Shown in pieces: positions 11,111 through 24,120 of a DNA stretch of 46,410 bases (position 1 is its first letter; every line of letters starts with the position of its first letter). Origin of the DNA: Welwitschia mirabilis (taxonomy: Eukaryota > Gnetophyta > Gnetopsida > Welwitschiales); assembly GCA_051453625.1 (NCBI GenBank), contig JBOZIK010000001.1, forward strand, positions 289,938,965 to 289,985,374, read 5' to 3'. Under the pieces are notes generated by a model. That model worked only from the letters and a program-made list of their open reading frames with translations, had not been told where the DNA came from and did no database searches. Made by a program: the position numbers and the translations under genes.

Positions 11111-13660
11111 AAGCTATTTTTTTGAGTCATCTCTTCTGCTTTGTCTTCCTTCCTAGCTCCTCTTGCTCCTCTAGGGGATGATGAAAATCCAACCTTAACC
11201 TTTTACACATGATTTCATGCCTCTAAAACCACCTTAAGACATTTTCATTGTCTTCTATTTAATCCCATTATCTATATCTATTTCATGCACATTTTTATTT
11301 TTTTTATCCTTATTTGACTCCACCATTGACTCATCTAATAAAGTTTATCTATAATAACTTTAATTGATTGGGTATTATCATTTCTAATACTACCTCCCTG
11401 AAGTGTATCTAGCTTTTCCAAAGAATGACTCTATAACCCTTTTAATATGGCTCTCATTTATTCTCTTAGAGAGTTATTCTATGGTTAGAACATTTTTCTA
11501 ATAAAATTTATTATCTATCCATAAACTCATTAAAACTCTTGTTATACTTTTACTTAAGATTTAAGATTTAATATTTTAAATCCTCTATGACTTTAAGTAG
11601 TTGATATTAATTAAGAAAGTTATTCTCACATAATCACATCTTTTGAAAGTTTAATTTGGAAATCTATGAACTAATAACTAAGCATATCTCTTCAATAAAA
11701 ACGGAATATATCTTAATAGGTTTGAATTAGTTTCTAAATAGTTATCTTTACAAAATGAACCAAAGATACTTAGATGCAACATGGGTTTCTCATTTTTTTC
11801 TTCTATCCTTAAAGGTAAAAACATTAGTAGTATTTATGTTTCGAATTTTATTAGGAATTATTGGGATTGAAGGCTTCATAGGTTTGGATGTAACGAAGTG
11901 TAATAATGTATGATTGAAGGAGTTAAGTCAAACACTTACTCTTCTTCTGCATACAACCCCTCTATAATTTACTTCTTCCTTTTTGAGCTTATGTCAACAA
12001 CTTTAATTTTATTTTTAACTTCATTTGACTTCTTTTTAAGGTTTTTATATCCTCCATAAAGTCATATTGGTTAAATTTATCTCTTATAGTTTCACTAGTT
12101 TCCTTGTTTAGATTATAATTTTTAGGATTTTAGACATACATTCCTCTTTCATCTCTCCATTTTTCCTGCCTATCTTTTATTAAGAGTATCTTCATTCTTG
12201 CAACTTAAAAGGGACTTAGAGGTGTCCTTCAAGCCTATGAATTAAGTAAAAATACTAACAAGAAATAGATGATTTTTATAAAAAGGAAAAATTCACTTAA
12301 TTCTTACTAAAATATGCTAGAAACTATGTTGAAAATACCACACCACATAAACTAGATAATTAATAATTTTCATAGATGTTTATTTTAAAAGTTCTTAAAA
12401 CTAATATGAGCTTCTTATTAATCAAAACACATTACTGATCAAGATGATTATTCTTGATGGATTAGTGCTCTAATGGATTTTTTTTCTTTTTTTAATTTAG
12501 AATATTTACATAAGATTAAGGGGAAATATCTAAGAGAAATACAAAAACATAGCTAAATTTAAGCATTATCTATTTCTAAACAATGCACTATCTCAATATT
12601 AACTTTAGTTAAATTAACATTAGGAATAGAAATAAATAACATGCAATTTTTTAAAACTACATACACAATAATGCAAGACTCTTTTCAGATTTTGAATTCT
12701 TGTACAACTATTAGCAAAAGAATAAATAACATAAAACACTACCCTTTTTAGGTATAACATAAAAGGGTTACTTTTTAGTTTCTTTTCCAAGATGATATAA
12801 CTCTAAATACATTTTTTAAGATTTCATATAAGAGTCAAAAAATTCCCCCATGAATCAAGTGGGATCTACCTATAGATAAGCAATTAAGAAAGTTTTTCTC
12901 TTCCACTACTATCACTTGTCTAACTTCTATAACCTTTCATACTTTTTTCCATGCCCTTTACACCTGCATCATTTGTATTAATTCAATGACACATGTCTAA
13001 GTACAACATGAATGATCATGCACATAATAACACAAATCACAGTATGTTATAATCATGAAACATGCATTATTTTGATAAAATATATCATTAATTAATCATA
13101 TCATTATGTAGAAAAATAATCTAATTACATAAAAACTTTTACTTGATCAATGAAGCAAAAAGCAAGGATTTTTGATATTTTTATGAGGGGAGAGTGATCC
13201 TTATAATATAATGTCATAGTAATAAATATATGAATCCATGCATTATTGACTTTATCAATTGCGTAATTAGTTGTCTTAAGGAAAAGAATAATGTCAAGGA
13301 TTATGAAAACAACAAAGAGATTAATTTCATAAATAACAACCATTTAATTAACAATTAAAACATACTGTGATGTAATCTATTTAGTATAATTCCAAATTTA
13401 ACTCATAAGATTCTATTGAAGAAATCTTTATGATATGTAAGAAGACCATGAACATCCATGTACATAAATTCATAGGTTATAAAAGTTATAAAGCACATTA
13501 ACTTTTGAAAGATGTTTGATTAGATGAAATTGACAAATCTAATACTCACTATAGAAGTTCTTTTTATCAAGTGAGAAAGAAAAATCAAAAGGATTCTATT
13601 GATCTTTATCTTATTTATAGTTAAAATTAAATTATTTTAAAGAAGATAAATAAACATCTC
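11111..13660. other. AT-rich sequence, mostly unassigned
   Basis: The first 1.1 kb could contain the decayed N-terminal part of the LINE ORF1 on the minus strand, with lysine- and glutamate-rich pieces near 12000-12150, but no diagnostic motif survives. From 12.3 to 13.66 kb nothing recognisable was seen; the 72-codon minus frame at 13125-13343 shows no family pattern. Confidence 0.25.
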
Positions 13661-13669
13661 AAATGAAGA

Positions 13670-14220
13670 GACACAATTTTCATGGAGTGTGAAATGTTGA
13701 TTAAGAAGGATAAATGGAAATTAGTAGGTTTCTCTTAGAAGAAGAGTGGCAAGAAACAAATGGGCACTTAAAAATAAGTATAAAACATATGGAACACTTG
13801 ATAAGGATAAGGTAAAATTAGTAAGGTTTTACATAAAAGCTAGGTATTAACTACATTGAATTATTTGCATCCATATCCAAGTGGTAGATCATTTAGATAC
13901 TACTTACTTTGGTAGCTTAGAGAAACATGAAACATACATAAGGTTGATGTAAGTACTACATTCTCAAATGAAGATTTAACGTAGGGTGTTTATATGGTTT
14001 AATCATAAGGTTTCAAGTTAAAAGATCTTGAGCATAAGATTTGTGAATTGAAGAAGTATTTATATAAAAAAAGACAAGCACCATGTAGTTGGTATCGTAA
14101 TGATGATTATTTTAAGTGAATACATATTCTCAAAAAAATAACTATGTTCATGGAAATGACTAAAACATGTAAATAGTACAAAGTATTTATTTTATAGTTC
14201 TAGGAGTTAGTTGTAATTAC
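13670..14220 (+). pseudogene. Ty1/copia reverse transcriptase remnant
   Basis: Across changing + frames the classic copia RT blocks can be followed in order: MECEMLIKKDKWKLV (E-M-x-x-L-x-x-N-x-T-W-x-L-V), a W-x-Y-K-x-K-Y region with TYGTLDKDKVKLVRF (G-T-L-x-K-Y-K-A-R-L-V), VDVSTTFSNEDLT (M-D-V-x-x-A-F-L-N-G-D-L), a V-Y-M block, LEHKICELKKYLY, then KRQAPCSWYR (L-K-Q-A-P-R-x-W-Y). The catalytic YVDD block lies beyond the recognisable part. Stops and frameshifts are frequent, so this is an old fossil. No copia LTRs were found near it; it abuts the LTR-like repeat that starts at about 14.4 kb. It is unrelated in position and strand to the copia element at 36-43 kb. Confidence 0.6.
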
Positions 14221-14396
14221 ACTATAAAATTAATCTATTTACACTTGAAGTTTTATGTATTTAAATCCTTAAAAATTAGTAAATAATATGTTTTAAGGCT
14301 ATGAATATCATATTTATCATTAAAATATTATTAACTAAGTTTATTCTTTTCTTGTTAAAAATGTTATTAAAAAGTACTAATCTATGGTATTTTAAT

Positions 14397-15576
14397 TATA
14401 TCCCATCTTAAACTATTAGCACCTAAGAAACATAAATAATCCAAGGCCATTGACATTTCTACCTAAACCACTAGTGTGATTATTATCCTTAGGAGGAATG
14501 AGTAATGAAAGAAGTGGGTTACTAAACAATGGATAAATTGTTAGATTAATCTTACAGTTTGAAGATAAAGTCAATCTATCAACTAAAGCATTAAATTAGA
14601 GCTTAAGATGTTTAAGGATTACACACATAAATCTTATAACCAAAGGATATTTATTAATGACTATCTATTATTAACCTAATGGAGGCTATATAAGTAAAGC
14701 CCACCTCAAGGGTTAAAAATGTTCATGTTCATGTCTTGTTAATTATAATTCATTGATTCTACCAATTTAGATCCTATTATAACTCTATCATTTTAGATTT
14801 ATATTTCTTATGGATATGATAAGGGCTTATCTCATCATGAGGTTCTATGTTTTTATACTTCCTCACTTGGCAGAAAGGAATGATTAATTCATGAGGAATA
14901 TACCTTACTAAGCCTAAGCATCTATATATACTAAATTTATATTTTTTAAAAAAGTTTGCATTACTAGTGGATGCACTTTTATTTGTAATTAAATCTACTC
15001 TTTTCTTCCATTATTGATATAATTATGATTACTACAAATGTGATAATATATTTTAAGTATTTATTTTATTTATCATTTAGATCTATTTCTTTAATGTATT
15101 GTTAGGGTTTAAATAAGTGACATGTTAATGTATGACATCTCTCATGCTATCTTATTGTTTCCTACTTTTCTTTAGAATATGTAACATATCTAATATCAGT
15201 ACTTTAATTATGTTAAAAATCTATAGTGGATAAGTTATCATTTATTCATGAATCTGATTTGTGGTTAACATTATTTCTATAATGTAGCTTACTTAATATT
15301 TTTTTTATGAAGAATAATTATTTAATTTGGAAATGAGAATGAATAATATCTTAATCCCTAATCCTCTTTTAAATTTCTATTTATTTAAATCTTTATCTAA
15401 AATACTTTCTAAAACCTTTATGAGATCTACAATAACTCTTTAGGCCCTAAGAAGGAACAATAATTATATTGTAACATAATGATCTATTTTATTTGTTTAA
15501 AACCACTACCTTTACCATAAGAGCTAAGGTACTTATTCTAAAAATTAGAAATTATAATAGTGGTTAAGATGTAACA
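14397..15576 (+). repeat. LTR-like repeat, copy 1
   Basis: This stretch of about 1.18 kb aligns along its length with 17443-18627. Shared landmarks are AAGGGCTTATCTCATCATGA with the following GGTTCT, a TTGCATTA-GTGGATGCACT block, GATATGTTA/CATGTTAATG with ATGACATCT, an AATCTATAGTG block, and a terminal TTAAG(A/G)TGT(A/T)(A/G)(C/T)A. The two copies differ a great deal, so they are old. The length and the GTTACA-like end suggest the LTR of a Ty3/gypsy element. The left boundary is less clear than the right. Confidence 0.5.
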
Positions 15577-16379
15577 ATTTTTTAGCCCTATACTGGCTAT
15601 TACAATTGGTGTTTTTTATCTTATAAAGATTTATTTCCTTTGTAATTTTTTTTATTTTTGTTTGTAGATCTACTACTATCAAAATTAAAAACCCATTATG
15701 TGGATATGATAAGGGCTTATCTCATCATAAGGTTCTATGTTTATATTTCTTATGCAATAATTCTAAGTAGAAAACATTATTCCAATAGTGAGATTCTTGT
15801 AACCCAAAATGTAAAAGCCATTTTTATTTTCTTAAAAGTCTAAAAAAAAAAATTCTTATACTTCAAGAGCACCCAACCACCCTATATTAAACCATTAGAG
15901 ATAATTTTAAAATAGCTTATGGAAACTCAATTCTCTAATAATAATAAACAAGCTAAAATTAATAACCAAAATGCTTAAATTTTTTAATACTTAAAATAAG
16001 GAATGAATAAACTTTATTAAACTACATTCTAGTTATTATTCTTAATCAACCAAAAGTAGCTAGACCTATTCCTAACTAGAATAATGTTAACATGGTTAAA
16101 TAGTAAGAAGAAGTTAAAGGACTTAGTGATTAAGAAGTTATTTATAAATAGATGAATATGTTTAATCATCTAGAGTAGACTACTCTACATTCAATCCTAA
16201 AGCTAGACTAATTCTCAAGCTTAAAAAAGTAAAGAAGATGATATGAAAAGATAAAGACATTAAGAACTAAAAAGGATTCCATTTTCTAGGCAATTCACAT
16301 GTTTAGAAAAAAAACAACATAAAGAAGAAACCTAATAATTTTTTAAAAAGTAAAAATTAACATTTTTATATTTTATATT
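15577..16379 (+). other. Internal AT-rich region between two LTR-like copies
   Basis: No clear coding frame. A fragment at about 15699-15745 repeats the GGATATGATAAGGGCTTATC block of copy 1 almost exactly, indicating a small secondary duplication of LTR sequence. A primer-binding site is not recognisable; TTGGTG near 15605 is too short to count. Confidence 0.3.
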
Positions 16380-17320
16380 ATTAATAAAATCCCTTTGTAT
16401 CAAAAACTTCTTAAAGATATGTGCATTTTAAAGAAAAATTAAACGTAAAGAAAAATACTTAACACAGGAATGCCATAGTTCAAAATAAATTTTCAATAGT
16501 ATTCAAAGATTCTGGTTCTCCAATAATTTAATCTATCATAGGTAACAAGAGAATTGATAAATTTCTATTATACTTTACAGCTAGTATGTACTTAAGGTCA
16601 TACACCTTATGCAAAAAAATTTGGTTGGAAGGACTAAAGAAAACCAGAATAACTTTTAAACTTGTAGAACACTGAACTAGGATTTTTAAGGAAATATTAG
16701 AAGATATTGTGATGTAAGTAAATAAATTTTACTACCTAGATAAATTTGTATATTTAAAGATGAAAGATAATCCAAGACAATTTTTTCTTATCTTTAGAAG
16801 GAACATCTAGTCCCTGAATTAACTCTAGAAATGAGATAGTAAAAATATATTTTCAAAACATGAATATTAAGTTGTGAGTTCAATGACATAAAAAAGAATT
16901 ATATATATTGATAAAAATATTTTGAGTTAATTGGAATTAATGAATATAAAATTATTAAGCATTTATCATCCTTAGAATACAATCCACTATGTAGACCACA
17001 TGAATAATTAGCATTTATCATTCATAAAAATCCTAATTATAAGTCATTTAAATGGAAAGCTAAATTTGAACCTTTACCATTTGCACTAAAATAAAATTCT
17101 CTATTGAAAAGAATTTTCTTAATATTAAACTTAGACCTCTTTCTAAAAATTTGAAATATGCATTTTTAAGAGATATAGTTCCTATCTTATAGTTTTCTTT
17201 GTAAAATTTTTAACTTATATGGAAGAAGCATTAATTTTTATACTCAAAAAACATAAAAAGGCTATAGGATGGTATTTACACTTAAATTTTTACATAGTTT
17301 ACCCTACTCCCTAGTAAATT
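16380..17320 (+). pseudogene. Ty3/gypsy gag end, aspartic protease and RT-linker remnant
   Basis: Reading across + frames, the order matches plant Athila/Tat-type gypsy polyproteins. IPLYQKLLKDMC is the conserved end of gag. FKDSGSPIIN and IIGNKRIDKFLL follow, corresponding to the C-x-I-G-x-x-x-I-x-x-A-L-L-D-L-G-A-S protease entry with the D-x-G-A site lost. WLEGLKKTRITFKL then EILEDI and VNKFYYL match the L-G-L-x-x-L-K-P-T and V-E-D-V-x-V-x-V-D-K-F blocks. A later piece with KFEPLP and NMHFLRD fits the linker before RT. RT itself is absent, because the sequence passes into another LTR-like repeat at 17443. Many stops; not functional. Confidence 0.55.
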
Positions 17321-17442
17321 ATTAAATTTAAGGAAATAAGTACCATATTCATAATTAATTTATTACTAACCATATTTACCCATTAATATCAAAATTGTTG
17401 TTATGAGAGTTTAAATTTTGATATTTTATTTGCAAGTCATCT

Positions 17443-17923
17443 TGTGATGCCCAAAATTTACTAGATCTTAATAAATAAAACTGACCAATACCATCATCTA
17501 GACTATCAACATCACTAAAACTTTGAAGTCAGATGGGTATCTATGAAGGAGGATAAGCTAAACAAATAATAAATCAATAAATTAATCTTATAGACTACTG
17601 CTAAACTAGCTTATGAAGATTAATAACTACATATCTATACCCTACCGTACAAGTTCTATTAGTATCCATTTGTTAATAACAAGAATAAACCAATAAATAA
17701 CTTCAGCCCTAAGGAGAGATATAAAATCATAGTCTATCTTAAGGGTTAATCATCCTTATATATATATTTTTAATTTTTCATGTATTCTTAATTAATCTTG
17801 AAGCTTTAAGTCCACTATCATTTGAGCACTATTCATTATCATTTATTTGAACTCTATCATTTCAAATTTAGAATTCCAAGGGCTAAGATAAAGGATTAAC
17901 TCATCATGAGGTTCTAATCCCTA

Positions 17924-17973
<50 letters not shown>

Positions 17974-18627
17974 CAAACACACACAAATATGTGGAATAAC
18001 AAGTTTATGTAGAATCTATCATGCCCTTCCTTGGATCTTGATCTAGTAGTCTCTACAATGGTTGCATTAGTAGTGAATGCACTCTACTCTATATTAGATT
18101 TACTTTACTTTTCTATGTTTGATTTAACTAAGATTATTAAATGTTATTTCATATTTCTTTTTTATATTTGTTAATTTAATGATTTGTAGGATTTGAATGA
18201 TTGATATGTTATTTATAACATCTTTAATGCTATTATAGTATCTCCTTATACTTCATTATAAAATGTAACATTTCCCTCGCTTATACTTTATTAAATTTAG
18301 AATCTATAGTGAATAATCTAGGATTTGTATAATAAATTATCTTATGAAAATTTATTCATAATTTATACAAAGAGATATATGCTAAAGTAAAGTCTTTATT
18401 TAATTACTTTTGAGACTTTTTTTTAGCATAACACTATCTTTTAAACCTTTATTAGGTCTTATAAGATTTTGAAGTACCTTTGTTATTCTTATGAGAGAAT
18501 AATGATTAGGATTAACTACACGATAATAAAATGTTCTAGTTTTTTATTTAAATATGTTAACTATACCTTGATATCTAAGATACATCTTTCATATATCAAA
18601 GTCTATTACAAAAATTAAGGTGTTGTA
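17443..18627 (+). repeat. LTR-like repeat, copy 2
   Basis: It begins with TGTGATGCCCAAAATTT, a typical start of plant gypsy LTRs, and ends with TTAAGGTGTTGTA, close to the usual GGTGTTACA end. It aligns in the same orientation with copy 1 (14397-15576), giving a pair of about 1.18 kb with about 1.9 kb between them. A (CT)20 microsatellite at 17931-17970 lies inside. If the two are LTRs of one element, that element is a short deletion derivative; two independent insertions are the alternative. Confidence 0.5.
17930..17970. repeat. (CT)n microsatellite
   Basis: About twenty uninterrupted CT units, preceded by a degenerate CT-rich stretch from about 17921 and followed by a short AC-rich tract. 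It lies within LTR-like copy 2 and is absent from copy 1, so it expanded after the copies diverged. Confidence 0.95.
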
Positions 18628-18669
18628 AGTGGACTATCTCTAAAGGAATCAATCACATTATATACATGC

Positions 18670-19600
18670 TATTATACCTTGACTGTTGTTATAATTCATG
18701 GACTGTAGAAGACATGACCTAGCTATTAAGATATAAATAATAGTTTAAAGTAAGTAATCTAAAGAATATTATTTTAGTATAGTTAAACCTAATCATCATT
18801 CTCTATTAGGAATCATAGAGATATTTTAGAGTTCATAATGTTAGATAAACATTTTTAGATAAGGATTTAAGTCAGAAGAAATTTTTAAAATATGTTAATA
18901 ATTTAATAAAATAGATTTATCCTATTAGGAATTAATAATGGGTATTCATAAGGTAATCTATTAAGGAAACCTAAGCCAAGTAAAAGATATTATACTAAGT
19001 GTAACTTTGAATCATGGACCAGTAATAGATTATTTACTAAGAATTTTAAATGGTATGAGAGCAAAAATATTGAGAATATTATATATTGTAATGAAATTTA
19101 GAAAGCCCTAAAATAGAATCTAAAACATCATAACATAACATATTAATGATCTAAAAACTATAACAATACATTAAAGGATTAAACGTAAGAGATAAATATA
19201 AAGGAATAATTGAAATAAACTATCATTCTCATAATTAAATTAATGATGGAAGAATAAAGTAAATCTAATTACAAATAAAACTACATTCATTAATGGTGAA
19301 AATGTAATAGAAAATACTAAATTATCATATATCAAGTACTAGAGCTTAATAAGATAGATGGCTTATAAGTTAATCATTTCCTCAGATCTAAGGAGAGGGA
19401 AGAGATAAGCCCTTATCAACATTCAAAGAGAATATAAATATATAATATTAGATATTTAATAAGCCCTTATCAAATATTAGATATTTGATATAATATTAAA
19501 ACCTTCTGATGAGATAAGCCCTTGTTAACATTCAAAGGGAATATAAATATATAATATTAGATATTTGATAGATAGATATAAGATATAATGATAGCTTAAT
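18670..19600 (-). repeat. LTR-like repeat, copy 3, inverted
   Basis: The reverse complement matches copies 1 and 2 over much of their length. Examples are GATAAGGGCTTATCTC, a TTTTATTTGTAATTAGATTT block, a CCTTTAATGTATTGTTA block, CATTAATATGTTATG and the 3' part ending near a GTCAAGGTATAATA sequence. Its 3' end lies only about 42 bp from the 3' end of copy 2, so the two are arranged tail to tail. The left-hand (5') part of the unit contains an extra internal duplication at 19402-19569, and the far boundary near 19.6-19.7 kb is uncertain. Confidence 0.45.
19402..19569. repeat. Tandem duplication inside LTR-like copy 3
   Basis: AAGCCCTTATCAACATTCAA followed by an AATATAAATATATAATATTAG-like tract occurs at about 19402-19455 and again, with small changes (CTTGTTAACATTC), at about 19515-19569. 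A third shorter AAGCCCTTATC lies between them at about 19461. It looks like a local slippage duplication. Confidence 0.7.
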
Positions 19601-20520
19601 ATCCAATGATGATGAATTTAAAACTAGATGAAAAATGACATGTCTTATCTAACATCCTAATTTAATTTACTCTTAATAAACCCAAGTTTTTTAATTAATT
19701 AAGATGTTTACTGAAACCTAGGATGAACCTTTATAAATACTTTATTAGAATTTTTGTTTATTTTATAAAAAGTAAATATTAAAATATTTCTAAGAGAAAG
19801 ATTATTTGGGTTTTCAAATAATAGTAATGTCACTTATACATCTTGTACATCTATTTAGTTTTTCACCACATAAAGATATCTTCTCTATAGTTGATGAGAT
19901 GTCAAAATGTTTTAATACAAATGTTTAAATAGGTTTAGGATAATTTCTAATCATTATAATAGAAGGTTATAAATCTTATTACTAGCATTCCAACTCGATA
20001 TATTATCAAAAAGGTTATAGATGATACATAAGATGGATAGATACTTATAACCAAAATCCACTTACTTGAAGCATTTCAGGATGGTCTAACATAATCCTTT
20101 GACACCAAGATTGTAGGATAGTAATTCAAAGTAAGTACATACATAGGTAGGACAATATAGTAATAATGAAATCCTCTTCTAAAAAGGTTTATAAAAAAAT
20201 TCAATGTAACTCGCCTTGGTGATGAAGTCCAAGTATAAAAATAAATGCTAGTAGAATTGTCTTAATTTAGTTATCATTAGATGAATACACCACACAAATG
20301 TATGCACACAATCCTAGTTAACATACATATATATATAGAGTTTATTATTTACCTAGAAAATATAAATCTAACTTCATTCGGTTTATTTTATTACAAACAA
20401 TCACACATAAAAGGAAAGAAGAAATACATAATTTTCATTTGACATATCATAAATAATTGCTTTTAAAAATATAATAATGAAATTCAAGACACTATAAATA
20501 AGTCCTTTTCATTTCATATA
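19601..20520. other. AT-rich sequence without recognisable features
   Basis: No coding-like frame or known motif was found on either strand. Part may be internal DNA of the element that owns LTR-like copy 3. Confidence 0.3.
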
Positions 20521-20525
20521 ATTGT

Positions 20526-21040
20526 AAGTTCTAGAGAGATCATATTTTCACTCTAGAGTTCTTTTAGAAAAGAAATAAAAATATTATATATACGACACTA
20601 TACTTCTCTTTAAACCTCTTTCTCTAAGTATAACTAGTATTTTCTAATGTAATAAAATGCTTAATGAAGAAATAGATAGAAGTACAAGATGTAAATTTTA
20701 CTAAAAATTCATGTATCTATAAAATAGATAAAGNNNNNNNNNNNNNNNNNNNNNNNNNNNNNNNNNNNNNNNNNNNNNNNNNNNNNNNNNNNNNNNNNNN
20801 NNNNNNNNNNNNNNNNNNNNNNNNNNNNNNNNNGTTCTAGAGAGATCATATTTTCACTCTAGAGTTCTTTTAGAAATGAAATAAAAATATTATATATATG
20901 ACACTATACTTCTCTTTAAACCTCTTTCTCTAAGTTTAACTAGTACTTTCTAATGTAATAAGATGCTTAATGAAGAAATAGATAGAAGTACAAGATGTAA
21001 CGTTTACTAAAAATTCATGTATCTATAAAATCGATAAAGG
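20526..21040. repeat. Direct repeat of about 205 bp flanking an N run
   Basis: 20526-20733 and 20834-21040 are almost identical, from GTTCTAGAGAGATCATATTT to AAATAGATAAAG/AAATCGATAAAGG, with about ten differences by eye. The N run between them is exactly 100, a standard placeholder for an unknown gap. The next N run (21073-21172) is also flanked by a repeat, AACTAATTAAGTTGATT. Unmerged contig ends or allelic copies are likely; a true duplication is possible. Confidence 0.75.
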
Positions 21041-21172
21041 GCATGAAATCAAAAGAACTAATTAAGTTGATTNNNNNNNNNNNNNNNNNNNNNNNNNNNN
21101 NNNNNNNNNNNNNNNNNNNNNNNNNNNNNNNNNNNNNNNNNNNNNNNNNNNNNNNNNNNNNNNNNNNNNNNN

Positions 21173-24120
21173 AACTAATTAAGTTGATTAGATTGCCAAA
21201 ATGAAAACCATCATAAATTTTTAAAAATATTTATTAAAATAATAGTAAATAAAGAATATGAGGATTTATATACAAATAATAAGTATTAATAATATTAGAA
21301 AATTAAAGCAACATGAAAGTACACCTTCCTTAGATAACTATCTAGTTAAACTTCACTTATGTTGAAATAGGAAATCCACTTACTATTTAAGAATAATGCC
21401 TTAATAAGAAAGGCATAATTTATGCTTAATAAAAAAAATTGATAGAAATGATGTAAAATAAAATTTATTTAGTTATCATATACCTTGAATTCAAGTCATT
21501 ATCATTATTTTATTTAATAAGTTTTCTATAGTCAATTAGATAATTTTTGGCCTTTTAAGGGAGTTTCTGAAAAATAATTAATAATTAACTATTTCTAAGG
21601 TAATTATTATAGTTTTTCTTAAATTAGACCATTATCTAACTTCTAGAAACAAACTCTATTAAATTTTAATATCTATAAATATATTTAATAAGATCATATA
21701 AATATAAAAAATTATCTAAATTTTTGTAAATATTATCAAATCATAAGATGCTAAAAATTTATGAATTTGAAACTACTTTGAATTTTTAAGTGATTCAAGA
21801 CTCTTTGGTAAGATTGTTAAATTTTTTTATAATCTATACTATTCATTCATTAAAAAAATTTAATATTAATTTTGTAATATAAGACTAAATGCTTAATATT
21901 TCTTGTGCTTAAATTTGAAGTTGATTTTATAAAATAATTTTTAAAAACTTATTAAATTTTAAAAAAATTAAATCTCAAAAAAATATTAGTATTAAAACCT
22001 TGTAATCTCAACAAAAATTATACTTACAAAAAAAATCTCATTAAATTTTAAGTAATAATTAATGAGTTGTAATCTTCCTAACTTATGTTACCAATTTCAA
22101 AAAATTGAACTTAATCTAAACAAGAAAATAAAAATTCATATAAAAATCTAAGAAAATATAAATACCTTATGTGATTATCCTATTAAATATGTAAAATAAA
22201 TTTTATCTAATAAAAATCTACATTTTTTATAAAAATCAATGCACAAAATTAATTGAAAATAAACAAATTTAATGGGCCTTAGGATTAACATGAAGAACCA
22301 CCTATTGTAAGTGGGATTGGATTAGATAATCAACCCTAATAAGAGGATTCTAATCCATATGTGATGCACAACTCCATTTTTAATCAATCAACAAAACATG
22401 GGGATTTAAATATTATAGTGAACCCCTTGGTTAGTTAGCTAAAATTATCCATTAGTAACCCCATCAACCAAGCATCTAAAGGGATCCCTTGAATATTTCC
22501 CTCATCTTGGTTTGATCCAAATGGAAGGGATAATTTTAATAGAATAAACATTATAAAAATTCATGCACTAGCCTAATGTAATACTCTAGCATGCTAGATA
22601 TTTATTCAAGAAAATAAATAATATATGAATACAAAAAGTAGAGGAAACTTACTCGAAAAAGTAATGATTAAAGACTCCTCCTTGATAAAGATTGATGAGT
22701 ATTTGATTAATTTTTATGATCCAATATCCTTAGCTCTAAGATCCAAGCTTTGACTTCCACACTAAAAACCAAAAGGATGAGGAGAGAAAGAGAAAAATAT
22801 GGAAGACTGAGAAGAGACTAGCATGCATTTGCCTAAAAATGAAAAATTTTATTTTCAAGAAAAAAAAGGGTTCTATTTACAAGTAAATAATAGATCAAAG
22901 TTCCTTAATTCTAGTGGTTAAATCTTATACATACAATTTTACCTATGTGGTAATATTTTTACATTAAAGTGAATGAGATTAATCACATTGAATCAGATAA
23001 GATGAATCACACTAAATTAGATAAGATTGATCAATGACAAGTTGATTAAGCTTAAGTGATAAGTGATATTGATGTATGAATGAAAAAATGAAAATATATT
23101 TATAATTCATGCATTTATCTAAAGTGAGTAATTCTCTTTATTTAATTAGCAAGGATAATTACATACACTAGTTCATTATGCTAGTTTCTTTTTAATTCTT
23201 AATAGGCTTATAGCCATACATAATTAATTCAAAATATGCATTAAATAATGTGCAATATTGCATTCAAAAAATTAATCTTTTCCGATGCACTAATTTTAAA
23301 ATTGTCATGTGGCACAATGAGATAATCTTTTCTAGTTCAATGAATGAAAAAAAGGAAAATTTTCTAAGCCAGGTACTTTTATAGACATGAAGAAGGATAA
23401 AAGTCATGGTAAAGTCAAATCTACTCATTCATCCTTCTTAATTTATGGATAAAAGTTCATTTACTTATTCACATACTCATATTATGATGCATCACATCCA
23501 TCAACATAAAATAAGAGAAAGAAAATGTCATATACTCAAATTTTTATCCACTTCTTTTATCAACTACATTAACTATTTACTTTTGTCAAGTAATTTTATT
23601 TTTTTAACTTATATGAGACACATCAATACATAAGTAGTATAAAAATCTAGTATGTTTTTTATGTAGATATTTTATTATTATTTTATGCATCCTTGTAAAA
23701 TTATAAATTTAATAATTTTGTGATCTGAATTTAATGTATTCATATAAATGGAATTATTTAATTTTTAGCATTTAGATAGATTGATTAACTAATTTCTTTG
23801 TTAATATAAATTTCATAAAATAATTATTAAAAATATTAAAATAATAAAATAATAAAAATAATTAAGTACTTAAAATATCATATGAGGGTTAAGAATTAAA
23901 ATTAAGCATAACACATATTTTCAACAAGAGAAAAAAATATAAGACATTATTGGTTATAAAATAAGTATTAGTTTTTATGAATCCTCTGATTAAAGAAAGA
24001 GTTTCATACTAAAACTGCAATACTCAAAAGTTTCATATAATTAAGAGATTGATATTTTTTTTTTGTCTTGTAAAAAAATAAATAGATATATTAGAAACTA
24101 AAACAAGAGAAGATAACATA
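21173..24120. other. Very AT-rich sequence, unassigned
   Basis: Short homopolymer A and T runs dominate and stop codons are dense on both strands. 22260-22830 is slightly less AT-rich and looks like the untranslated part of a retroelement, but no diagnostic end or coding motif supports that. The 62-codon + frame at 23445-23633 shows no family pattern. Confidence 0.25.

Noticed and set aside
19402-19569. Regularly spaced repeats as a CRISPR-like array
   Set aside because: Only two to three imperfect AT-rich copies inside an LTR-like repeat in a plant genome; no spacers of constant length.
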